From: Pseudomonas xionganensis
Lineage (GTDB): Bacteria; Pseudomonadota; Gammaproteobacteria; Pseudomonadales; Pseudomonadaceae
NCBI RefSeq assembly: GCF_009763245.1
Contig: NZ_WKJZ01000005.1
Location: 39,855 to 103,854, forward strand
Direction of reading: 5' to 3'
DNA: 64,000 nt
In this document: positions 16,289 through 25,914 of the stretch, piece by piece
How positions within the stretch are numbered: position 1 is the stretch's first letter
Layout: each line of letters starts with the position of its first letter
Notes under the pieces: model-generated
The model's database searches: none
The model's input: only the letters and a program-made list of their open reading frames with translations
What the model was told of the DNA's origin: nothing
Made by a program: the position numbers and the translations under genes

Positions 16289-18210
16289 TACTCCGAATCT
16301 TGGCGACCACGCCGGGAAACCGCCTGCGCAAGGAATTCAGCGAACTGGCTGACCGGCATGGAGCCCAGATCAGCACCTTCGCGAGTGCGCACAGCGACAG
16401 TTTGCGTCTCGACCTCACGATCCCCAATAACCAAAAGATAGGGAACCTTGAGCAAAGTATGCTCGCGGATTTTAAAGCCGATCTTTTCATTTCTCAAGTC
16501 AGACTTGGCACGGAAACCGCTTTGGTTGAGGTTTTTCTCCACTTCCAGAGCAAAATCGGCCTGCTTGTCGGTGATATTCAGCACCACCGCCTGAGTTGGA
16601 GCCAGCCAGGCTGGGAATGCACCCTCATAGTGCTCGATCAGAATCCCGATAAAGCGCTCGAAGGAGCCGAGAATCGCCCGATGCAACATCACCGGGTGTT
16701 TGCGGCTGTTGTCCTCACTGACGAACTCCGCCCCCAGGCGCACCGGCAGGTTGAAGTCCAGCTGCAGCGTGCCGCACTGCCAGACCCGGCCCAGGCAATC
16801 CTTCAGGGAAAACTCGATCTTCGGGCCGTAAAAGGCACCCTCGCCCGGCTGCAGATCATAGGGCAGCCCGGCACTGTCCAGCGCCGCAGCCAGAGCAGCT
16901 TCGGCACGATCCCACAATTCATCGGAACCAACGCGCTTTTCCGGACGAGTGGAAAGCTTGAGCTGGATATCACTGAAACCGAAGTCGGCATAGACCGCCT
17001 GGGTCAGCCTGATAAAGTCGGCCGACTCGCTCTGCATCTGCTCTTCGGTGCAGAAGATATGCGCATCATCCTGAGTAAAGCCGCGCACGCGCATGATGCC
17101 GTGCAGCGCTCCGGACGGTTCATTGCGGTGACAGGCGCCGAACTCGGCCAGACGCATCGGCAGCTCGCGATAGCTCTTCAAGCCCTGGTTGAACACCTGC
17201 ACATGGCATGGGCAGTTCATCGGTTTGATCGCGTAGTCGCGGCTTTCCGACTCGGTGGTGAACATGTTCTCGGCATAGTTGGCCCAGTGGCCGGACTTCT
17301 CCCATAGCGAACGATCGACCACCTGCGGCGTCTTGATCTCCAGATAGCCATGTTCACGCTGCACCTGGCGCATGTACTGCTCCAGCACCTGGTACAGGGT
17401 CCAGCCATTGGGATGCCAGAACACCATGCCTGGCGCTTCTTCCTGGGTATGGAACAGATTCAGGCGCTTGCCGATCTTGCGATGATCGCGCTTCTCGGCC
17501 TCTTCGATGCGCTGGATATAGGCCGCCAGCTGCTTTTTGTCAGCCCAGGCCGTGCCATACACACGCTGCAACTGCTCGTTCTTGGCATCGCCGCGCCAGT
17601 AGGCACCGGACAGCTTGGTCAGTTTGAAGGCCTTGAGGAAGCGGGTATTGGGCACATGCGGACCACGGCACATGTCGACATATTCTTCGTGGTAGTACAG
17701 CCCCATGGCCTGCTCGTCCGGCATATCTTCAACCAGACGCAGCTTGTAGTCCTCGCCACGGGACTTGAACACCTCGATGACTTCGGCCCGCGGCGTCATC
17801 TTCTTGATCACGTCGTAGTCTTTTTCGATCAGCTGCTGCATACGCTGCTCGATAGCCGCCACATCCTCCGGCGTGAAGGGACGCTCGGCGGCGATGTCGT
17901 AATAGAAGCCTTCCTCGATCACCGGGCCGATCACCATCTTGGCACTCGGGAACAACTGCTTGACCGCATGACCGATCAGGTGCGCACAGGAGTGACGAAT
18001 AATCTCCAAGCCTTCCTGATCCTTGGGCGTAATGATCTGCAGGGTCGCATCGCCATCGATCAGATCACAGGCATCCACCAGGCGGCCATTGACCTTGCCA
18101 GCCACCGCGGCCTTGGCCAGACCAGCACCGATGGACTGCGCCACCTCAAGAACAGAAACAGGATGATCGAACGAACGCTGACTGCCGTCAGGAAGAGTAA
18201 TAACGGGCAT
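16288..18210 (-). CDS. thrS: Threonine-tRNA ligase
   Basis: A 640-residue class II synthetase. In order: N-terminal TGS domain (1-62), editing domain (about 65-225), catalytic core with zinc ligands including the cysteine in KPMNCPCH, and C-terminal anticodon-binding domain. Start: ATG 18210 after AGGAGG; in-frame codons up to 18252 have no ribosome site. It is the first gene of the thrS-infC-rpmI-rplT-pheST-ihfA cluster. Confidence 0.97.
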   Translation of the reverse strand: MPVITLPDGSQRSFDHPVSVLEVAQSIGAGLAKAAVAGKVNGRLVDACDLIDGDATLQIITPKDQEGLEIIRHSCAHLIGHAVKQLFPSAKMVIGPVIEEGFYYDIAAERPFTPEDVAAIEQRMQQLIEKDYDVIKKMTPRAEVIEVFKSRGEDYKLRLVEDMPDEQAMGLYYHEEYVDMCRGPHVPNTRFLKAFKLTKLSGAYWRGDAKNEQLQRVYGTAWADKKQLAAYIQRIEEAEKRDHRKIGKRLNLFHTQEEAPGMVFWHPNGWTLYQVLEQYMRQVQREHGYLEIKTPQVVDRSLWEKSGHWANYAENMFTTESESRDYAIKPMNCPCHVQVFNQGLKSYRELPMRLAEFGACHRNEPSGALHGIMRVRGFTQDDAHIFCTEEQMQSESADFIRLTQAVYADFGFSDIQLKLSTRPEKRVGSDELWDRAEAALAAALDSAGLPYDLQPGEGAFYGPKIEFSLKDCLGRVWQCGTLQLDFNLPVRLGAEFVSEDNSRKHPVMLHRAILGSFERFIGILIEHYEGAFPAWLAPTQAVVLNITDKQADFALEVEKNLNQSGFRAKSDLRNEKIGFKIREHTLLKVPYLLVIGDREVETQTVAVRTREGADLGSMPVSQFAEFLAQAVSRRGRQDSE

Positions 18211-18409
18211 GGCGCCTCCTCTCCTAGTGGTGACCTCTACCAAAGGCCACATGGGTTGGGATGAGCCAGGAAGCGATTCAGCGGCATAACTGCCTTACAG
18301 CGGCAGGAGCTTGCGAGCCAAGCCATACTGAACCAGAGTCACTGGAGGTAATAAGCAAAAACAGCCGCCGGATGCTTGCAGAAAGCCGCTGCTGCAGCAA
18401 GCCAGGCAA

Positions 18410-18440
18410 TAAAAAAGGGCCGCCTAAGCGACCCTTCTTT
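18410..18440 (-). terminator. Terminator of tRNA-Val
   Basis: AAGGGCCGC (18415-18423) pairs with GCGACCCTT (18428-18436), with one G-U-type mismatch. The A-run at 18410-18416 gives a U-tract on the minus-strand transcript. Confidence 0.75.
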
Positions 18441-18447
18441 ACGTATC

Positions 18448-18524
18448 TGGTAGGCACGATTGGACTCGAACCAACGACCCCCACCATGTCAAGGTGGTGC
18501 TCTAACCAACTGAGCTACGTGCCT
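18448..18524 (-). tRNA. tRNA-Val (anticodon GAC)
   Basis: A 77-nt cloverleaf: acceptor AGGCACG/CGTGCCT, anticodon stem CCACC/GGTGG with loop TTGACAT (anticodon GAC), T-arm GTTGG/CCAAT and encoded CCA. Confidence 0.95.
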
Positions 18525-18709
18525 GCAATGGAGGCGCATTCTACGGAGGCGCCCGCAGGAGTCAACAGTTATTTTCGCTAACTGCCTGAATAATTGAATT
18601 TTTTAGCTGAACAGCTGACGTTGGATATTTTGCACAGGGTACTAGCCGGCTAATTTCAACTCGGGTAGCATCCGCTCATTCGTAAAATATAAAGAACAGA
18701 GGTTGCAAA

Positions 18710-19993
18710 ATGACGCACACACCCTACCCACAGTCCTACTACGCAGCTTCGGCCAACCCGGCTCCGGCCCGCCCCGAGCTGAACGGTGAGATCGAGACCG
18801 ATGTGTGCATCATCGGCGCCGGCTACACCGGCCTGTCCACCGCTATTGCCCTGCTGGAAAACGGCTTCAAGGTCAGCATCGTTGAAGCAGCCAAGGTCGG
18901 CTTTGGCGCATCCGGGCGCAACGGCGGGCAGATCGTCAACAGCTACAGCCGCGATATCGATGTGATCGAGCGCAGTGTCGGCCCCAAGCAGGCCAAACTG
19001 CTCGGTGACATGGCCTTTGAAGGCGGCCGCATTATTCGCGAGCGGATCAAGAAGTACGACATCCAGTGCGACCTGAAAGACGGCGGCGTATTCGCGGCCA
19101 ACACCGCCAAGCATATGAAGCACCTGGAGTCGCAGAAGAAGCTGTGGGAGCGCTATGGCCACACCCAGCTGGAGCTGATGGACGCCAAGCGCATCCGTGA
19201 AGTGGTGGGCACTGATATCTATGCAGGCGGCATGCTGGACATGAGCGGCGGCCATATCCACCCACTCAACCTGGCCCTGGGCGAAGCCGCTGCTGTGGAA
19301 TCCCTGGGCGGCGTTATTTACGAGCAAAGCCCGGCCACTCGCATCGACCGCGGCGCCAACCCGGTGGTGCACACCCCCAAAGGCCGGATCAAGGCCAAGT
19401 TCGTGGTGGTTGCCGGCAACGCCTATCTGGGCAACCTGGTACCGGAACTCTCGGCCAAGTCCATGCCCTGCGGCACCCAGGTGATCACCACCGAGCCATT
19501 GTCCGAGGAAATGGCCCGCAGCCTGCTGCCCCAGGACTACTGCGTCGAAGACTGCAACTACCTGCTCGATTACTATCGCCTGTCCGGTGACAACCGCCTG
19601 ATCTTCGGCGGCGGCGTGGTGTATGGCGCACGTGACCCAGCCAATATCGAGGCCATCATTCGCCCGAAGATGCTCAAGGCCTTCCCTCAGCTCAAGGACG
19701 TGAAGATCGATTACGCCTGGACCGGCAACTTCCTGCTGACCCTGTCGCGCCTGCCTCAGGTCGGCCGCCTGGGTGACAACATCTATTATTCCCAGGGCTG
19801 CAGCGGCCACGGCGTAACCTATACGCACCTGGCTGGCAAACTGCTGGGTGAAGTGCTGCGCGGACAGGCCGAGCGCTTTGACGCCTTCGCCACCCTGCCC
19901 CATTACCCCTTCCCGGGCGGCCGCCTGTTCCAGGTGCCCTTCAGCGCCATGGGCGCCTGGTACTACACCATGCGCGACAAGCTGGGCATATAA
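18710..19993 (+). CDS. FAD-dependent oxidoreductase, gamma-glutamylputrescine oxidase-like
   Basis: A 427-residue DAO-family flavoprotein. The FAD-binding Rossmann motif is IIGAGYTGLSTAIALLE near residue 34, followed by GRNGGQIVNSYS, and a C-terminal FAD contact region (GCSGHGVTYTHLAGKLL). The best match I know is PuuB of polyamine catabolism, which oxidises gamma-glutamylputrescine to the aldehyde with release of ammonia and hydrogen peroxide; the substrate is inferred. It is a single-gene unit with a terminator straight after. A ribosome site is weak (AGAGGTTGCAAA). Confidence 0.85.
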   Translation: MTHTPYPQSYYAASANPAPARPELNGEIETDVCIIGAGYTGLSTAIALLENGFKVSIVEAAKVGFGASGRNGGQIVNSYSRDIDVIERSVGPKQAKLLGDMAFEGGRIIRERIKKYDIQCDLKDGGVFAANTAKHMKHLESQKKLWERYGHTQLELMDAKRIREVVGTDIYAGGMLDMSGGHIHPLNLALGEAAAVESLGGVIYEQSPATRIDRGANPVVHTPKGRIKAKFVVVAGNAYLGNLVPELSAKSMPCGTQVITTEPLSEEMARSLLPQDYCVEDCNYLLDYYRLSGDNRLIFGGGVVYGARDPANIEAIIRPKMLKAFPQLKDVKIDYAWTGNFLLTLSRLPQVGRLGDNIYYSQGCSGHGVTYTHLAGKLLGEVLRGQAERFDAFATLPHYPFPGGRLFQVPFSAMGAWYYTMRDKLGI

Positions 19994-20002
19994 CCCCATA
20001 AA

Positions 20003-20034
20003 CAAAAAACGGCACCCTAGGGTGCCGTTTTTGT
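20003..20034. terminator. Bidirectional terminator
   Basis: A-run, then the perfect palindrome ACGGCACCCTAGGGTGCCGT (20009-20028), then a T-run. It separates the convergent oxidoreductase and NlpC/P60 genes and can serve both. Confidence 0.92.
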
Positions 20035-20045
20035 TGCTATACCCT

Positions 20046-20582
20046 TCAAGGGTTACTGGCCAATTCCGCCGGGATAATCCGCTTGGCCTGCAGATAGGTG
20101 CGCTGCCAGTACCTGTTGCTGAGGCTGTCCAGTCGCACCGTCCCGCCGGTGGAGGGCGCATGAACGAAACGCCCCTCCCCGACATAGATACCCGCATGAC
20201 TGACCTGACGCCCGCCATTGGTGGCAAAGAACACCAGGTCACCGCTTTGCAGCGCATCACGCGCCACAGTGGGCTTGCTCATACTGATCAGTTCGCGGGT
20301 AGAGCGCGGCAGGCTGATACCCGCAGCATCGCGATAGACATAGCCAATCAGGCCACTGCAATCAAAGCCGCCGTCCGGGGTATTGCCGCCATAGCGATAA
20401 GGCGTACCCACCAGCCCCAGGGCGCGAAACAGCACATCACTGGCAGCGGGATTGAACAGAGAGAGAGGGGTTGACTGAGCCGGCGGCGACTCGGGTTGCG
20501 GCGCGCGACTGCTGCAGGCGGCCAACATGGCCAGCAGCGCAAGCAGGGAAAAACGGGCGATAACCGTCATGGGCAGAGCCAT
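20046..20582 (-). CDS. NlpC/P60 lipoprotein, cell-wall endopeptidase (copy 1)
   Basis: A 178-residue C40-family peptidase. A lipoprotein signal peptide ends in the lipobox LAAC (lipid-modified Cys23). The catalytic cysteine is in GGFDCSG (Cys75) and the histidines in SHAGIYVG (His129) and FVHAP (His141). Such enzymes cut peptidoglycan stem peptides. It is a paralogue of the gene directly upstream, in the same orientation. Confidence 0.92.
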   Translation of the reverse strand: MALPMTVIARFSLLALLAMLAACSSRAPQPESPPAQSTPLSLFNPAASDVLFRALGLVGTPYRYGGNTPDGGFDCSGLIGYVYRDAAGISLPRSTRELISMSKPTVARDALQSGDLVFFATNGGRQVSHAGIYVGEGRFVHAPSTGGTVRLDSLSNRYWQRTYLQAKRIIPAELASNP

Positions 20583-20708
20583 CCTGAGCGGGAATGCTCC
20601 TTACTCTGCCGGCTTGCATACTGCAGCGCAAGCTTTAGCTTTACGGGCCATGGCATTGATATCTATCAAGATAGGCCTGAGCTATAAAGACTCAGACCTC
20701 CATAGCGC

Positions 20709-21332
20709 CTAACGCTCGACCGTCTGCGCCTCATGTGGCGCCAGGGCCAGTGCGCGCTTGGCCTCGATAAAGGTGCGCGACCAGTAACGATCCTCCAGGC
20801 TATCGACCCGTACCCCACCGCTGCGGCTGCTGGATGAATGGATAAACTGGTTGTCGCCCATATAGATGCCGGCATGGCTCACGCGATTGCGCCCGGCGGT
20901 ACTGAAGAACAGCAGATCCCCCGGTTCCAGCTCGTCGCGCGCCACCTTGGGCGCATCGATATTGATCATGTCACGGGAGGAGCGCGGCAGCTGCAGGCCC
21001 AGTTCCTCCTTGAACAGATAACCGATAAAACCGCTGCAATCGAAACCCGACTGCACCGAGCTGCCGCCATAGCGATAACGGGTACCCACCAGGGTCAGAC
21101 CATGATCGAGGATGCTCTCTGCCAGATTCGGCAGTTCATAGTCCTGCTCATCGAGCAGGGTGGCGACCGCTGCATCGTCGGGCTCTTCAACTATTTGCAG
21201 GGTTTGCCCGGATTGACTGGGCTGTTCAGTGACAAGCGCAGCAACCGGCTGCGATTGCGGCCCATGAGTGGCGCAGGCGGCCAGAGTCATCAGCAGTGCG
21301 AAGGGCACGAGGGGTGCGAGGCATTTGCGCAT
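20709..21332 (-). CDS. NlpC/P60 lipoprotein, cell-wall endopeptidase (copy 2)
   Basis: A 207-residue paralogue of the preceding entry. It has the lipobox LAAC (Cys20), a linker of about 55 residues absent from copy 1, then the C40 domain with Cys99 (GFDCSG), His153 (SHAGIYMG) and His165 (FIHSS). Start: ATG 21332; a GTG at 21338 is possible. The linker may let it reach further into the peptidoglycan. The 126-bp gap to copy 1 may hold a promoter. Confidence 0.9.
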   Translation of the reverse strand: MRKCLAPLVPFALLMTLAACATHGPQSQPVAALVTEQPSQSGQTLQIVEEPDDAAVATLLDEQDYELPNLAESILDHGLTLVGTRYRYGGSSVQSGFDCSGFIGYLFKEELGLQLPRSSRDMINIDAPKVARDELEPGDLLFFSTAGRNRVSHAGIYMGDNQFIHSSSSRSGGVRVDSLEDRYWSRTFIEAKRALALAPHEAQTVER

Positions 21333-21407
21333 AAGCACGACCGTGTCGAAAAATTTACAGGCTCGCGACTATGCCCGCAGCGGGATCAATTTGCAAATTC
21401 TATTGGG

Positions 21408-22166
21408 CTAAATGTGACCCACGAGTTTCGGCAAAACATCTAACGCCCGCCCTGGCAGATGGACATCCACCATTTTGCTCAGATCGGTATGGATGGGGTT
21501 GATTTCAACGGTAAAGCCACCGGCCTGGCGGGTGCGCAGCAGCGGATCGACTATATAGGGAAAGCTGGCGCTGGTGCCGATGCTGATGACCACTTCGAAC
21601 CCCTTGTGCAGCTCGTTATAGAGCGCACCGATCGCCGGCTCCGGGAGCATTTCCTCGAACAGCACGACAGGCGGGCGCAACACCCCGCCGCATTTGCGAC
21701 ACAGCGGCGGCAATGGCCGCCCCAGGTGCTCGATCAGTTCCTCATCGATTGCCCCGCAGGATTGGCAATACAGCGGCGCCAGCTCGCCATGGATCTCGAT
21801 CACCCTGCCCATCGGGCTGCCGGCCGCGCGGTGGTAACCATCGATATTCTGCGTCAACAACCAGCAATCAGGCTTGCGCCGCTGCAGCTCGGCAAGGGCG
21901 AAATGGCCAGCGTTGGGCTGAGCGCTCAGACAGGCGCGCCCCAGTTCGGCCAGGTATTTCCAGCACAGCGCCGGATCGCGTTGCAACATGGGCCCGGACA
22001 AGGCCGCCTCGATTGGCAAGCCCTCGGCAGTATGGCCGTTATACAGGCCACCCAGACCACGGTAAGTCGGCAAACCTGAATCGGCGGACAGCCCGGCGCC
22101 GGTGATCAACAGGATACGCTCAGCCTTCCTGATGACCTGAGCAACCTCACCAATCGCCTCCTGCAT
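21408..22166 (-). CDS. Sir2-family NAD-dependent protein deacetylase
   Basis: A 252-residue sirtuin that would remove acyl groups from lysines with NAD consumption. Seen are the NAD motif GAGLSADSGLPTYRG (23-37), TQNIDGYHRAAG (105-116), the catalytic His126 (EIHGE) and a zinc ribbon with Cys134, Cys137, Cys156 and Cys159. The usual CobB phenylalanine after the GAG motif is tyrosine here (PTYRG), and the Tyr/Arg desuccinylase pair is not obvious, so the preferred acyl group is open. Confidence 0.9.
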   Translation of the reverse strand: MQEAIGEVAQVIRKAERILLITGAGLSADSGLPTYRGLGGLYNGHTAEGLPIEAALSGPMLQRDPALCWKYLAELGRACLSAQPNAGHFALAELQRRKPDCWLLTQNIDGYHRAAGSPMGRVIEIHGELAPLYCQSCGAIDEELIEHLGRPLPPLCRKCGGVLRPPVVLFEEMLPEPAIGALYNELHKGFEVVISIGTSASFPYIVDPLLRTRQAGGFTVEINPIHTDLSKMVDVHLPGRALDVLPKLVGHI

Positions 22167-22208
22167 TGAGCACCTCCCTGCAGCGCCCGCTCGCCAGTCG
22201 AATCATAT

Positions 22209-22265
22209 GTAGGAGCGGGCCATGCCCGCGATGCTTTCAGTTTCGCGGGCATGGCCCGCTCCTAC
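22209..22265. repeat. REP-type hairpin repeat
   Basis: Two perfect 23-bp inverted arms (22209-22231 and 22243-22265) around an 11-base loop, beginning GTAGGAGCGGGCCATGCCCG. The GTAGGAGC ends are those of the dispersed Pseudomonas REP palindromes. It sits between the convergently read ends of neighbouring genes. Confidence 0.88.
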
Positions 22266-22277
22266 CACGTGAAAATC

Positions 22278-22949
22278 TCAGTGGTTGACCGTATGGGCCA
22301 GCATCACCGACAGCTGGCACAGTGGCCGCCCGCTCTCGGCCTGCCACTGGTTGAACGCCGCCTGCACCGCAGCCAGCTCTTTCAGGCTGGTCGGCGCCTT
22401 GTCGATGATCTGCTGAGCCTTGAGGGCGGCGACCATATCGTCGGTGGGCACGAAGCTGTCCTTGCCGACCATGCGCAGAAAACGTGGCGCAGACAGGCCT
22501 CCCAGCTGGCAACCGTGCTTGGCCAGGTATTTCCACAGGCCGACTATATCGTTCACCGGCCAGTCAGCGATCAGCGCACCGAAGCTGCCCCTTTCCTTCT
22601 GCACATCGAGGATGAACTGGGCATTGCGCGGCACGCTCTTGAGCTTGCCCAGATGGCGAATGATACGGACATTCTGCATCAGGTTCTCCAGACGCTCGGC
22701 GCCCATCAGCACGACCTTTTCCGGATCGAAGCCAAAGAACACCTCCTCGAAAGCCGGCCACTTGGCATCCACCAGGCTGTGCTTGAGGCCGGCGCGAAAG
22801 ATCCGCAGGCTGAGCAACGACAGGTAGCGATCATCGCTGATTGCGCGCAGTTCCTCGGCGCTGCGCGGCTGCGGCAGCATGGCCTCCAGGGCGGCGGCCG
22901 AGCCAAAACGGTTCAGACAGTATTCGTGAAGCCACTTGTAGTCGCGCAT
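22278..22949 (-). CDS. Tag-like (3-methyladenine DNA glycosylase I superfamily) protein
   Basis: A 223-residue protein whose middle resembles Tag (FRAGLKHSLVDAKWPAFEEVF, FDPEKV, IIRHLGKLKSV). The glutamate that Tag uses in base recognition is not at the aligned place (the segment reads LRIFRAGLKH), and the N-terminal Cys and C-terminal His/Cys zinc ligands of Tag are missing. It may bind other lesions or have lost glycosylase activity. Start: ATG 22949 with AAGGA upstream; ATG 22970 is possible. Confidence 0.65.
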   Translation of the reverse strand: MRDYKWLHEYCLNRFGSAAALEAMLPQPRSAEELRAISDDRYLSLLSLRIFRAGLKHSLVDAKWPAFEEVFFGFDPEKVVLMGAERLENLMQNVRIIRHLGKLKSVPRNAQFILDVQKERGSFGALIADWPVNDIVGLWKYLAKHGCQLGGLSAPRFLRMVGKDSFVPTDDMVAALKAQQIIDKAPTSLKELAAVQAAFNQWQAESGRPLCQLSVMLAHTVNH

Positions 22950-23011
22950 CAGGCAATCCTTGATCTGCATAACGATGGGTATCGCTGCGCTCAACCCATC
23001 CTACGCAAGGG

Positions 23012-23836
23012 TCACAGATTCATCACATCGACAAAGCGCGGGGTGGCGCTGTCGTCGATTTTCAGGCTCTTGAAGTCGAACAGATTGCCATCGGCCAACT
23101 GCGACGGCACCACGTTCTGCAGCGCACGGAACATGATCTCGGTGCGCCCCGGACTCTTGCGCTCCCATTCCTGAAGCATTTCCTTGACCACCTGGCGCTG
23201 CAGGTTTTCCTGGGAGCCACACAGATTGCAGGGGATGATGGGGAATTCCTTGAGCGTGCTGTAGGCCTCGATATCGGCCTCGCTGCAATAGGCCAGCGGG
23301 CGGATCACCACATTGCGCCCGTCGTCAGACAGCAGCTTGGGCGGCATGGCCTTGAGGGTGCCGCCGTAGAACATATTGAGGAAGAAGGTTTCCAGGATGT
23401 CGTCGCGGTGATGCCCCAGGGCCATCTTGGTCGCGCCGATCTCGTCGGCATAGGTGTACAGGGTGCCGCGACGCAGGCGCGAACACAGCGAGCAGGTGGT
23501 CTTGCCCTCGGGGATCTTCTCCTTGACCACCGAATAGGTGTCCTTCTCGATGATGTGGTACGGCACACCAATGGATTCCAGATAGGCCGGCAGCACATGC
23601 TCGGGGAAGCCGGGCTGCTTCTGGTCCATGTTCACCGCGACGATCTCGAACTGGATCGGTGCCACCTTCTGCAGGTACAGCAGCACATCGAGCATGGTGT
23701 AGCTGTCCTTGCCACCGGACAGGCAGACCATGACCTTGTCGCCATCCTCGATCATGTTGAAGTCGGCAATGGCTTCGCCAGCCTGACGGCGCAGGCGTTT
23801 TTGCAGTTTGTTCTGGTTGACCGAAAGGGTGCCCAT
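23012..23836 (-). CDS. ttcA: tRNA 2-thiocytidine synthetase TtcA
   Basis: A 274-residue enzyme that thiolates cytidine 32 of several tRNAs. The ATP pyrophosphatase loop SGGKDS is at 40-45. Cysteines Cys115 and Cys118 (CSLC) plus Cys203/Cys206 (CNLC) supply the iron-sulfur cluster. Start ATG 23836 (MGTLSVN); sequence upstream in the same frame does not look coding. It stands alone, divergent from the J-domain gene. Confidence 0.95.
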   Translation of the reverse strand: MGTLSVNQNKLQKRLRRQAGEAIADFNMIEDGDKVMVCLSGGKDSYTMLDVLLYLQKVAPIQFEIVAVNMDQKQPGFPEHVLPAYLESIGVPYHIIEKDTYSVVKEKIPEGKTTCSLCSRLRRGTLYTYADEIGATKMALGHHRDDILETFFLNMFYGGTLKAMPPKLLSDDGRNVVIRPLAYCSEADIEAYSTLKEFPIIPCNLCGSQENLQRQVVKEMLQEWERKSPGRTEIMFRALQNVVPSQLADGNLFDFKSLKIDDSATPRFVDVMNL

Positions 23837-23932
23837 GGTGCGCTGGAATCCGCTAGCTGGAAAAACGCGACATTTTACGCAGAAAGCCCAGAGCGCCCCA
23901 CCCCAATCACGGCAAAATGCTAGGCTCGGCCG

Positions 23933-24529
23933 ATGAACGACGAACTCGACCCGCGCCAGGACCTGCCCGACCACCTCTATCAGCTGCTCCAGGCGGCGCC
24001 TGCCGGGCTGGCCGAGTATCAGTTGATCCAGCAGCTCAAGGCCGGCCACTGCACCCATATCCCCAACCTGCCGCTGGCCGACAAACTGGTGCTGTTTCGC
24101 ACCCATTTCCTGCTGTTCAACGCCCTCTATCAACTGCGTGACAGGCTCTGGGGCGAACAGCGCGCCTACCTGCAGATCAGCCCTCTGTGCATTCAACTGC
24201 TGCCCTACCAGGCAGGCAGCCGCGAGCTCCGCGAACACGACCCGCTGCGCGAGTACTACCTGAACCTCGACCACCTGCGCGATACCGATGAGCGGGATGT
24301 GGAGAAGCTGCTGGCCAGCTTCTGGACACGCATGCAGGGCGGTGAAGAAAAGCTCGCGGCACTGGAACTGTTCGAGCTGGCCGATCAGCCGCAAGCGCTC
24401 AATCTCGCCACCATCAAGCATCGCTACCGGCAACTGGTAAGCCAACACCACCCCGATCGCGGCGGCAGCACCGCACGCCTGCAATCGATCAACAAAGCGA
24501 TGGAAATCCTGGAACGCTATTACGGATAG
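23933..24529 (+). CDS. DnaJ-related protein with C-terminal J domain
   Basis: A 198-residue protein. The N-terminal two thirds match the DNAJ-related family seen in gammaproteobacteria; the C-terminal J domain (about 150-198) has the HPD motif (SQHHPDRGG), so it should stimulate a DnaK-type ATPase. The position of the J domain at the end is unusual compared with DnaJ itself but normal for this family. Partner and substrate are unknown. Confidence 0.88.
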   Translation: MNDELDPRQDLPDHLYQLLQAAPAGLAEYQLIQQLKAGHCTHIPNLPLADKLVLFRTHFLLFNALYQLRDRLWGEQRAYLQISPLCIQLLPYQAGSRELREHDPLREYYLNLDHLRDTDERDVEKLLASFWTRMQGGEEKLAALELFELADQPQALNLATIKHRYRQLVSQHHPDRGGSTARLQSINKAMEILERYYG

Positions 24530-24696
24530 GTTTCAGAGTCCGATTTGCTCTAAGGCCACCCTCCTCCACACCCGGATTCCTTGCCTATACTGCGACATAC
24601 GGTCGCATAGGTTCGGCCACGTACCCGGTGACGCTGTACACGCGAACCGGGCGCTGCGCTGGGGGGCGACCGCTATAACAAGAGGAGGTGTTTGGC

Positions 24697-25296
24697 ATGA
24701 TCCATCACGTTTGGGGGCTCTTCACCCATCCCGATCAGGAATGGCAGGAAATCCGTGGCGAGGAAGAAACCATCAGCCACATGTATCTCACCCACGTTCT
24801 GTTGCTTGCAGCAATTCCCGCAATTTCGGCCTTTATCGGCACGACCCAGGTGGGCTGGTCGATCGGTGACCGAGCGCCGGTCATGCTCACCGAGGCCAGC
24901 GCATTGCAAATGACCATCATGACCTACCTGGCGATGCTCGCCGGCGTGGCGGTGATGGGCGCCTTTATCCACTGGATGGCGCGCACCTATGACGCCAGCC
25001 CCAACCTGACCCAGTGCGTGGTGTTCGCCGCCTATACCGCCACACCGCTGTTTATCGGCGGGCTTGCGGCGCTCTACCCACACCTGTGGCTGGCCATGGT
25101 AGTGGGCACGGCGGCCATCTGCTACACCGTGTATCTGCTCTATGTCGGCATCCCGACCTTTATGGGCATTCCCGAGGACGAGGGCTTTATGTTCTCCAGT
25201 TCGGTACTGGCCGTGGGCCTGGTGGTGCTGGTGGCCATGATCGCCTGCTCGGTGATTCTCTGGGGCTTTGGCGTAGGCCCGGTGTACACCAGCTGA
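24697..25296 (+). CDS. Yip1-family inner-membrane protein
   Basis: A 199-residue protein with about five membrane segments (around 33-52, 72-95, 112-128, 130-150, 168-192). The layout (HHVWGLFTHPDQEW at the start, then the membrane helices) is that of bacterial Yip1-domain proteins, whose function is unknown. Start: ATG 24697, preceded by AGGAGG at the right distance; GTG 24688 lies inside that ribosome site. Followed by a clear terminator. Confidence 0.88.
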   Translation: MIHHVWGLFTHPDQEWQEIRGEEETISHMYLTHVLLLAAIPAISAFIGTTQVGWSIGDRAPVMLTEASALQMTIMTYLAMLAGVAVMGAFIHWMARTYDASPNLTQCVVFAAYTATPLFIGGLAALYPHLWLAMVVGTAAICYTVYLLYVGIPTFMGIPEDEGFMFSSSVLAVGLVVLVAMIACSVILWGFGVGPVYTS

Positions 25297-25314
25297 CCGG
25301 TCAATAAGGAGAAA

Positions 25315-25345
25315 CGAAACCACCTGCGGGTGGTTTCGTCGTTTC
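25315..25345 (+). terminator. Terminator of the Yip1 gene
   Basis: CGAAACCACC (25315-25324) and GGTGGTTTCG (25329-25338) form a 10-bp stem with a TGCG loop. The downstream T-run is weak. Confidence 0.65.
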
Positions 25346-25407
25346 AGGGCTGAAGCGCAACACGGGTACGGGCATAATCGCGGGCAAACTCCAGACCGCT
25401 GACCGCC

Positions 25408-25914
25408 ATGCCCGAACGACTCTTAAGCCGCGTAGAAGAGTGCTACCAACAAGCCGAACGCTTCTTCAAGCGCGACTTTGCGCGCCCGGAAGTCAGCTTC
25501 AAGCTGCGCGGGCAAAAAGCCGGAGTGGCACACCTGACGGAAAACAAACTGCGCTTCAACCCGCAGCTGTACCGGGAAAACCACGAAGACTTTCTCCGCC
25601 AGACCGTAGCCCACGAAGTGGCGCACCTGATTGCCCATCAGCTGTTCGGCCTGAAGATCCAGCCCCACGGTGAGGAATGGCAGCTGATCATGCGCGGTGT
25701 CTATGAACTGCCGCCCAACCGTTGCCACAGCTATACCGTGCAACGGCGCACCGCCAATCGTTATATCTACCGCTGCAGCTGCCCACAGGGTGAGTTTCCC
25801 TTCTCGGCCCAGCGCCACGCCCTGGTCAGCAAGGGACGACGCTACTTCTGCAGGCGCTGCAAGGTGACCTTGAGCTATACCGGCGAACAGCGGGTCGAAT
25901 CACCCAGCGGGTAG
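25408..25914 (+). CDS. sprT: SprT-family zinc metalloprotease
   Basis: A 168-residue protein with HEVAH at 69-73 and a C-terminal zinc ribbon (CSCPQG, CRRCK). It resembles SprT, related to the eukaryotic SPRTN protease that degrades DNA-protein crosslinks; the bacterial role is less clear. Single gene, convergent with the HlyIII gene and ending 1 bp before its stop. Confidence 0.92.
   Translation: MPERLLSRVEECYQQAERFFKRDFARPEVSFKLRGQKAGVAHLTENKLRFNPQLYRENHEDFLRQTVAHEVAHLIAHQLFGLKIQPHGEEWQLIMRGVYELPPNRCHSYTVQRRTANRYIYRCSCPQGEFPFSAQRHALVSKGRRYFCRRCKVTLSYTGEQRVESPSG

Noticed and set aside
24585-24620. Inverted repeat GCGAC-N5-GTCGC upstream of the Yip1 gene
   Set aside because: Arms of only 5 bp in high-GC DNA are likely by chance.
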